Both the position numbers and the translations under genes were made by a program. A stretch of DNA of 64,000 bases, taken from the NCBI GenBank assembly GCA_964484205.1, contig CAZAEZ010000003.1:124001-188000 (forward strand). The letters run 5' to 3'. The notes below the pieces were generated by a model that worked only from the letters and a program-made list of their open reading frames with translations, was not told the origin of the DNA and did no database searches. Shown here in pieces: positions 59,302 to 64,000 of this stretch; within the stretch, counting starts at the first letter, position 1; each line of letters starts with the position of its first letter. Origin of the DNA: M3007 sp964484205. GTDB lineage: Bacteria; Bacteroidota; Bacteroidia; Chitinophagales; Saprospiraceae.

Positions 59302-62043
59302 ATGCTCTCCATCCAGTACCTGCTCGAATCGGCTTTTTGCCTGGCCTGCCTGTATGCACTTTACTGGCTTGTTTTGCGCCGGGAAACTTTTTTTCAGTGG
59401 AACCGCGCCTACCTGTTGCTGGCCCCTGTGCTGGCCTTTGCACTGCCGGCCTTGCATATTTCCATCGTTCAGCCGGCGCCTGTTTTGGCGGTGCAACCGG
59501 GTGGGGTACCGGCCCCGGAATTTGACCTGCCCCTGTGGGTCGAAAATGCGCAATTTGCGCAGCAGACCGTTGGGCAGGCACTCGGCCATTCGCTGGGCTG
59601 GTGTACCCTTGGCGAGGTTTTGTGGTGGCTTTACGTGGTTGTGGCGGCTGTCCTGTTCCTCCACCTGATTCTCCGAGTTTGCCGTTTACTTGCTTTTTTA
59701 CGGCGCTGCAACTTTGCCGGGCAGCGGGGCGGGATCACCCTGGCAAACGGCCCGGAAAACACCCCGCTGGCTTCTTTTTTCGGCATCGTCTTTTGGCATC
59801 CCGGAACTGCGGATGCACAGGAGCAGCGCTACCTCCTCGAACACGAACTGGTGCACGTGCGCCAGTGGCATAGCCTCGACCTGATCCTGATGGAACTGCT
59901 GATTGCGTTTCAGTGGTTCAACCCCTTGCTGTACATCTACCGGCGCAGTTTGCGCAGTGTGCATGAGTATATCGCCGATGCGGTTGTCGTGCACCGTTTG
60001 GGGCGGCGCCATGCCTATGCCCAATTGCTGGTCCGGCGCCAACGCCAGCCTGGCGCCCAGCCTTCCGGCTTTGTGAACACCTTTCATTCATTCATAAAAA
60101 ACCGTCTTGAAATGTTAGCCAAAATGCCCTCCCGCCCCTACCGCAAAGTCAAATACCTGCTCGCCCTGCCGCTGTTTGCAGCCCTGATGTTGTTATTTTC
60201 CTTCCGCTTGATCGAACATTTGCCTGCGGCAAAACCCCTGCACGAAGCCCTTCAAACCGTCGGAAATTATGCCGAAAACCTGAGTGAAATCACAATTAAA
60301 GCCCCCGGAACACAATCTCCGGAACCTACGCCGTATAATTTTTACTGGGGGTCGCTGTCCGGAAAATTTATGTACGATTCGTTTTCAAAATCGTATAGCC
60401 TGGAACTGGAATCCTCGCCGGAAGAAGTACGCGAAGCGCTTAAGCGCGAACCGCGGCTCTGGAACGGCAAATCACTCGAACAGCACCTGGCTTTTTCCTG
60501 CGATGGCCTCCCGGTGCGTACCGATTACAACAATGAAGCCGTGTATGCAGGCGTGCGCAGTGCGCTGGAAGAGCGCATCGCCCGGTTGAGCAGCGCGGAT
60601 GTGCTGGAACTCCGCGAACTCCGCCTGCCAAACGGCGAAACTGCTACTGTCCGGATAACGCTCGGTATCGAGCCGCCAAACTGGCTGCCCCGGCAACGCT
60701 CCGAAGTGCAATGGCAAACCGACGCGGGCCGGGAGCACAGCGCGTTTTTGAACCTGCAATGGAGCGAAAAGCACCTGGTCGACCAGCAGTTTTTCACCGA
60801 AGCGGAATTTTGGAATTATATCCAAAATACGCCGACGATCAAGTTCAAGGCAGGCAATGAATCGGTTGAACCACAAACGCCAACGAAATTCAGCTGCCGT
60901 ATTACCGGTCCCGAAGGCCAAATTTTGCGCCAGCTGAACGAGTACGAAAATGCTTATACCCTGGAACAACTGCGCGCGGAACTGCAAATCATTCGACTGG
61001 AGTTGAAACCGGGCGCTATTGTTTGGATCACCGGCTGGGTGGATTCCCGGAAAGCCGGTGACCCGCATTCCAGTACCCAAATGCGCTCGGGCAGTGCGGT
61101 TTTTCAACTGGTTGGACCGTATGATCCCCGGCGTTTCCTGCGCCGTGCTGACCGGAAAACCTATTTCCTGGAATGGGGAAACCTTTCGCTGAGTTTTGCT
61201 TCCAGTTATGCCTGCACTTACCGCGACAACAATGGCACATTCATACATACCGATAACCCGAAACAGCAGCGCGTAGCCACCCTGGCCAAAACAGAAATTA
61301 TCCGCATGCTGCAACTCCCGGCCCGCTTGTATCGCGAAAAGGAACTGCTGCCGGACTTCAATTTTACCCTCGATTTCAAGGGCTACGGCGTGCTGATCAA
61401 AAATGCAGAAGTACCGGCCGACCTGATCCAAAAACTGGAACGCGCGCTGCAAGCCGGCGATGTGTTGAAAATAACCGGCATTCAGGCCCGTGCCGGTGGC
61501 CCCATGCAGGTAGTGTTGCCGACCCATGCGCTCGGGCGCCTGCGGACGGTCGCTACGCGGCATTCGTTGGGCAATTTTAAGGTTGAAACGCTGGAATCAG
61601 GGGAATTGTCGCGGGTTGTGTTTTCGGCGGCAGCCGCCAATATTTTACGCAATGAACTTAAAAACGAGCCGGGCTTTTACCTTCAGTACGGCGATATCGA
61701 CCTGCTCAATTCCACGGTCGAACTGGAGGTGCGCGCCGACGATCCCAAGCCGACTTTGCGCCAGCCGGCAAGCCCGATAACAGAAAATTCCGTTACCCTG
61801 AACGTCCGCCCAAATCCTGCACACGATTACGCCATCGTCGACATTCAACTTTCGGAAGCCGGCGGCGGCTTGCTGACGGTGGTTGACGCCGGTGGAGTCG
61901 TACGTTTTTCGCTGAAAACAGCGTTCCAGGCCGGCCATACACCATTTAGGCTGCCGGCAGAAGCCCTGAAGGCCGCGGGCATGTACACCATCCGCCTGGA
62001 GATGCCCTACGGCAATAGCGCCGCCAAGTTGCTGGTAGAATAG
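59302..62043 (+). CDS. M56 (BlaR1-like) sensor-peptidase with repeated extracellular domains and T9SS-like tail
   Basis: A 913-residue protein. Four membrane helices (about 5-25, 35-52, 110-132, 285-305) surround a cytoplasmic M56 metalloprotease with HELVH in LEHELVHVRQWHSLDL and the downstream EYIADAVVV carrying the third ligand. Instead of a penicillin-binding domain, the outer part has repeated segments beginning YNFYWGSLSGKFMYDSF and YFLEWGNLSLSFASSY, shared with the secreted protein at 57045. The C-terminus (NVRPNPAHDYAIVDIQLSEA to SAAKLLVE) looks like a T9SS sorting tail, odd for an inner-membrane protein. It presumably cleaves the BlaI-like repressor on sensing an unknown signal. Confidence 0.88.
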   Translation: MLSIQYLLESAFCLACLYALYWLVLRRETFFQWNRAYLLLAPVLAFALPALHISIVQPAPVLAVQPGGVPAPEFDLPLWVENAQFAQQTVGQALGHSLGWCTLGEVLWWLYVVVAAVLFLHLILRVCRLLAFLRRCNFAGQRGGITLANGPENTPLASFFGIVFWHPGTADAQEQRYLLEHELVHVRQWHSLDLILMELLIAFQWFNPLLYIYRRSLRSVHEYIADAVVVHRLGRRHAYAQLLVRRQRQPGAQPSGFVNTFHSFIKNRLEMLAKMPSRPYRKVKYLLALPLFAALMLLFSFRLIEHLPAAKPLHEALQTVGNYAENLSEITIKAPGTQSPEPTPYNFYWGSLSGKFMYDSFSKSYSLELESSPEEVREALKREPRLWNGKSLEQHLAFSCDGLPVRTDYNNEAVYAGVRSALEERIARLSSADVLELRELRLPNGETATVRITLGIEPPNWLPRQRSEVQWQTDAGREHSAFLNLQWSEKHLVDQQFFTEAEFWNYIQNTPTIKFKAGNESVEPQTPTKFSCRITGPEGQILRQLNEYENAYTLEQLRAELQIIRLELKPGAIVWITGWVDSRKAGDPHSSTQMRSGSAVFQLVGPYDPRRFLRRADRKTYFLEWGNLSLSFASSYACTYRDNNGTFIHTDNPKQQRVATLAKTEIIRMLQLPARLYREKELLPDFNFTLDFKGYGVLIKNAEVPADLIQKLERALQAGDVLKITGIQARAGGPMQVVLPTHALGRLRTVATRHSLGNFKVETLESGELSRVVFSAAAANILRNELKNEPGFYLQYGDIDLLNSTVELEVRADDPKPTLRQPASPITENSVTLNVRPNPAHDYAIVDIQLSEAGGGLLTVVDAGGVVRFSLKTAFQAGHTPFRLPAEALKAAGMYTIRLEMPYGNSAAKLLVE

Positions 62044-62044
62044 C

Positions 62045-62052
62045 TACCTTTG
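62045..62052 (+). promoter_or_regulatory. -7 element upstream of ribE
   Basis: TACCTTTG fits the -7 consensus, 28 bp before the ribE ATG. No TTG at the expected distance; the nearest is 13 bp upstream. Confidence 0.4.
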
Positions 62053-62080
62053 CAGGTACTAGAACTGTTGCACACTGCCC

Positions 62081-62707
62081 ATGTTTACCGGAATTATTGA
62101 AGCCCTCGGCACCGTCGAAAAAATAGAAAAAGACCGCTCCAACATTCATTTCACCATCGCCAGCCCCATCAGCGGCGAACTAAAAGTGGACCAGAGCGTG
62201 AGCCACGACGGCGTTTGCCTGACGGTGGTGGAATCCGCAATCCCCCGCTGGAGCGGGGCAGGCAGCAATCCGCAATCCGCAATCCACAAAGTTACTGCCG
62301 TCGAAGAAACCCTGCGCCGCAGCCGGCTCGGCTCCTGGCAGGAAGGCGCCATCATCAACCTGGAACGCTGCCTGCCCATCGGCGGCCGGCTCGACGGGCA
62401 TATGGTGCAGGGGCATGTGGATACCGTGGCGACCTGCGTGGAAGTATTGGAAACCGGCGGCTCCTGGCGCTATACGTTCCGGTACCCGGTTGCGAACCGG
62501 CATTTGCTGGTTGACAAAGGCTCAGTTTGCATCAATGGCGTAAGCCTGACCGTGGTAGAGCCCCGGGACGATTTGTTTTCTGTGGCGATCATTCCGTACA
62601 CCTGGGAGCATACAAATTTCAAGGCGTTGGCAGTTGGGGATTTGGTGAATATCGAGTTTGATATTTTGGGGAAGTATGTAGCGGCGAACCTCCGGTTCGC
62701 CTCTTGA
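62081..62707 (+). CDS. ribE: riboflavin synthase, alpha subunit, with in-frame repeat insertion
   Basis: Riboflavin synthase converts two 6,7-dimethyl-8-ribityllumazines to riboflavin. Two lumazine-binding repeats are present: MFTGIIEALGTVEKIEKDRS with SVSHDGVCLTVVE, and GGRLDGHMVQGHVDTVATCV with KGSVCINGVSLTVVEP. The 208 residues exceed the usual 195-200 because residues 52-69 (SAIPRWSGAGSNPQSAIHK) contain an extra stretch encoded by a repeat also found in the ABC permease at 16904-16935. The loop position suggests the insert is tolerated. It supplies flavin for the Nqr complex among others. Confidence 0.93.
   Translation: MFTGIIEALGTVEKIEKDRSNIHFTIASPISGELKVDQSVSHDGVCLTVVESAIPRWSGAGSNPQSAIHKVTAVEETLRRSRLGSWQEGAIINLERCLPIGGRLDGHMVQGHVDTVATCVEVLETGGSWRYTFRYPVANRHLLVDKGSVCINGVSLTVVEPRDDLFSVAIIPYTWEHTNFKALAVGDLVNIEFDILGKYVAANLRFAS
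62232..62275 (+). repeat. in-frame coding repeat (copy in ribE)
   Basis: AATCCGCAATC, then a CCCCGCTGGAGCGGGG hairpin and the 18-bp core GCAGGCAGCAATCCGCAA, followed by a further AATCCGCAATCC. It encodes GAGSNPQ, as the copy in the ABC permease does. Confidence 0.75.
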
Positions 62708-62727
62708 CGCGAACGAACCGTTCGCGT
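62707..62727. terminator. short palindrome between convergent ribE and LOG genes
   Basis: ACGCGAACG / CGTTCGCGT arms with a 3-nt loop fill the whole gap between the two stop codons. A second GGCGAACC / GGTTCGCC palindrome (62683-62701) lies in the last codons of ribE. Together they may serve both strands as a terminator or mRNA end. Confidence 0.6.
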
Positions 62728-63461
62728 TACCGTTCAAACAACCACCACGAAGGCTTCCGCTTCACAATCCGGTAGTTTTCAAACAGGTATTTCCGGATAT
62801 GCGTCACGGCCTCTTCCGGGTCGTCGGTGAACAGGAGCAAATCGAGGTCTTCCGGCGAAATCGTGCCCTGGTCGGCCATAAACGAAATAAAATCCCGCAG
62901 TGGTTTGAAAAACTCCGTGCCCATAACCACAATGGGGAAACCTTCAATTTTCCGGGTCTGGATCAGCGTCAGTGTTTCAAAAAACTCGTCCATGGTACCG
63001 AAGCCTCCGGGCATAATGACGAAGGCGTAGGAGTACTTGACCAGCAGCACTTTCCGGATAAAAAAGTAGCGAAAGAGCACAAACTTGTCGAGGTACGGGT
63101 TTTCCACCTGTTCGTGCGGCAACACAATGTTGCAGCCCACCGATTTACCTCCGGCTTCCCGGGCGCCCCGGTTGGCAGCTTCCATGACGCCGGGGCCGCC
63201 GCCCGTCATGATGGTCAGGCCCAAATCGGTGGCGATATGCGCGCTTACTTTTCGCGCCAGTTCGTAATACGGATGCCCCTCCTTAAAACGCGCCGAGCCG
63301 AACACCGTAACGGCCGGACCGGTAAAATGCAGCGCGCGCAGGCCTTTGATCATTTCCCAAAAAACGCGGAGGGCAAAGCCCAACTCGTAACTGCGACTTT
63401 TGGGGCCTTCGAGCCAAACGGATTCATTGCGGTTTATCAGAGGGCGGCGTGGTTTGGACAT
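62727..63461 (-). CDS. LOG-family Rossmann protein (TIGR00730)
   Basis: A 244-residue protein with the lysine-decarboxylase-like (LOG) motifs TGGGPGVMEAANRGARE and MPGGFGTMDEFFETL, plus VTVFGSARFKEGHPYYELAR at the nucleotide-binding start. LOG proteins are phosphoribohydrolases acting on nucleoside monophosphates (cytokinin riboside phosphates in plants). The bacterial role is probably nucleotide salvage or metabolism. Convergent with ribE. Confidence 0.92.
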   Translation of the reverse strand: MSKPRRPLINRNESVWLEGPKSRSYELGFALRVFWEMIKGLRALHFTGPAVTVFGSARFKEGHPYYELARKVSAHIATDLGLTIMTGGGPGVMEAANRGAREAGGKSVGCNIVLPHEQVENPYLDKFVLFRYFFIRKVLLVKYSYAFVIMPGGFGTMDEFFETLTLIQTRKIEGFPIVVMGTEFFKPLRDFISFMADQGTISPEDLDLLLFTDDPEEAVTHIRKYLFENYRIVKRKPSWWLFER

Positions 63462-63714
63462 AAAAATTTGTTTTTGGAAAGCAATTATGGTGCATTGCAG
63501 TGGTTGACCGGCAAAGGTGAAAAAAACGCAACAGTTTTACCTAATAACCAGTTCAGGTACCGAATGCCTACCTTTGCCGGCTATTGGCCGTTGGCTATTG
63601 GCTGTTCGCCGTTGGCTGCACCCGGAGTTATAGGTGTTTAAATACAAAAATTCGAAAAACCCCCTGTCCGGGAACAGCCAAAAGCCAAAAACAAATAACC
63701 AACAGCAAGCAAGC
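63462..63714. other. leader region of obg with -7 element and repeat
   Basis: TACCTTTG at 63569-63576 fits the -7 consensus. Downstream, GGCTATTGGCCGTTGGCTATTG words and the closing AACAGCCAAAAGCCAAAAAC with ACCAACAGCAAGCAAGC match the spacer between nqrA and nqrB (7628-7764). No gene is seen in the 253 bp. Confidence 0.55.
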
Positions 63715-64000
63715 ATGGCCGAACAAAACTTCGTCGACTACGTAAAAATCTTGTTTCGCTCCGGAAAAGGCGGGGCGGGCAGTGTGCATTTCTACCGCGG
63801 CCCGGGCGTGCCCAAAGGCGGACCCGACGGTGGCGACGGCGGCCGGGGCGGCCATATTATTCTGAAAGCCGACCACAACGAATGGACGCTGCTGGACCTG
63901 AAATACACCAAGCACATTTTTGCCAAAAACGGCAATCCCGGTAAAAGCGGCCTCAAAACAGGCTCCGACGGCGGCGACATCGTGATCAAAGTGCCGCTTG
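63715..64000 (+). CDS. obgE: GTPase Obg/CgtA, N-terminal part
   Basis: The first 95 codons of Obg, cut by the window end. The glycine-rich Obg fold is unmistakable: VDYVKILFRSGKGGAGSVHF, GPDGGDGGRGGHIIL and NGNPGKSGLKTGSDGGDI. The GTPase domain lies beyond the window. Obg is an essential ribosome-assembly and stress GTPase. Confidence 0.95.
   Translation, partial: MAEQNFVDYVKILFRSGKGGAGSVHFYRGPGVPKGGPDGGDGGRGGHIILKADHNEWTLLDLKYTKHIFAKNGNPGKSGLKTGSDGGDIVIKVPL

Noticed and set aside
60472..61563. 363-codon minus-strand frame
   Set aside because: Antisense of the BlaR1-like gene, no recognisable domain.

Overview
The window is a piece of a Bacteroidota chromosome. Several secreted proteins end in type IX secretion (T9SS) sorting tails, lipoproteins are frequent, Shine-Dalgarno sequences are mostly absent, and several promoters fit the Bacteroidota pattern TTG-N18..20-TAnnTTTG. 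The mix of families (Na+-NQR, NhaD, TPR-CHAT, DUF7619-type secreted proteins) points by inference to Saprospiria or a relative. No rRNA, tRNA or CRISPR array was recognised.

Layout. 1-4.5 kb: two secreted proteins on the minus strand, the first cut by the window edge. 4.6-6.1 kb: an unrecognised helical protein. 6.3-14.9 kb: a sodium-energetics block, nqrABCDEF, then apbE (which flavinylates NqrB and NqrC) and nhaD. 15-23 kb: a minus-strand tripartite export operon (TetR, TolC, HlyD, two ABC ATPases, two ABC-2 permeases) with paired TetR operators. 23-28 kb: a DUF5602 lipoprotein and a large TPR-CHAT protease-like protein. 28.4-29 kb: a DUF433/PIN-like toxin-antitoxin pair whose toxin has an in-frame stop. 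29-36.5 kb: a plus-strand group of GH28 pectinase, AraC regulator, PDZ-hydrolase-propeller protein, DJ-1/PfpI protein and DUF885 peptidase. 36.6-44.3 kb: a YnjBCD-like ABC importer ending in a translationally adjacent radical SAM enzyme. Its binding-protein gene is separated from the permeases by an AT-rich insert holding a MITE, a beta-carbonic anhydrase, a short MscS-like protein and two unknown ORFs. 44.4-45.1 kb: a UPF0175/DUF3368 toxin-antitoxin pair. 45.4-52.4 kb: transglutaminase-like, hydrolase, DUF2490, VanX-like, T9SS and macrodomain genes, plus an HNH remnant. 52.5-57 kb: an ALDH7 dehydrogenase, an AAA_14/DUF4143 ATPase and an adenylate cyclase. 57-62 kb: a BlaI/BlaR1-like system preceded by a secreted protein that shares a repeated domain with the BlaR1 sensor region. 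62-64 kb: ribE, a LOG-family gene and the start of obg.

The most unusual aspect is the number of palindromic and mobile repeats. There are two 229-bp MITEs with 19-bp terminal inverted repeats and 11-bp target duplications, one of them nested inside an older long inverted repeat. Two 160-bp palindromic elements occur with inverted cores. A 33-bp palindrome is inserted in frame in an ABC ATPase and recurs between genes. A second repeat is found in frame in both riboflavin synthase and an ABC permease. Four CGCCGTCTG REPs surround one ATPase gene, and a perfect 66-bp hairpin ends exactly on that gene's start codon.
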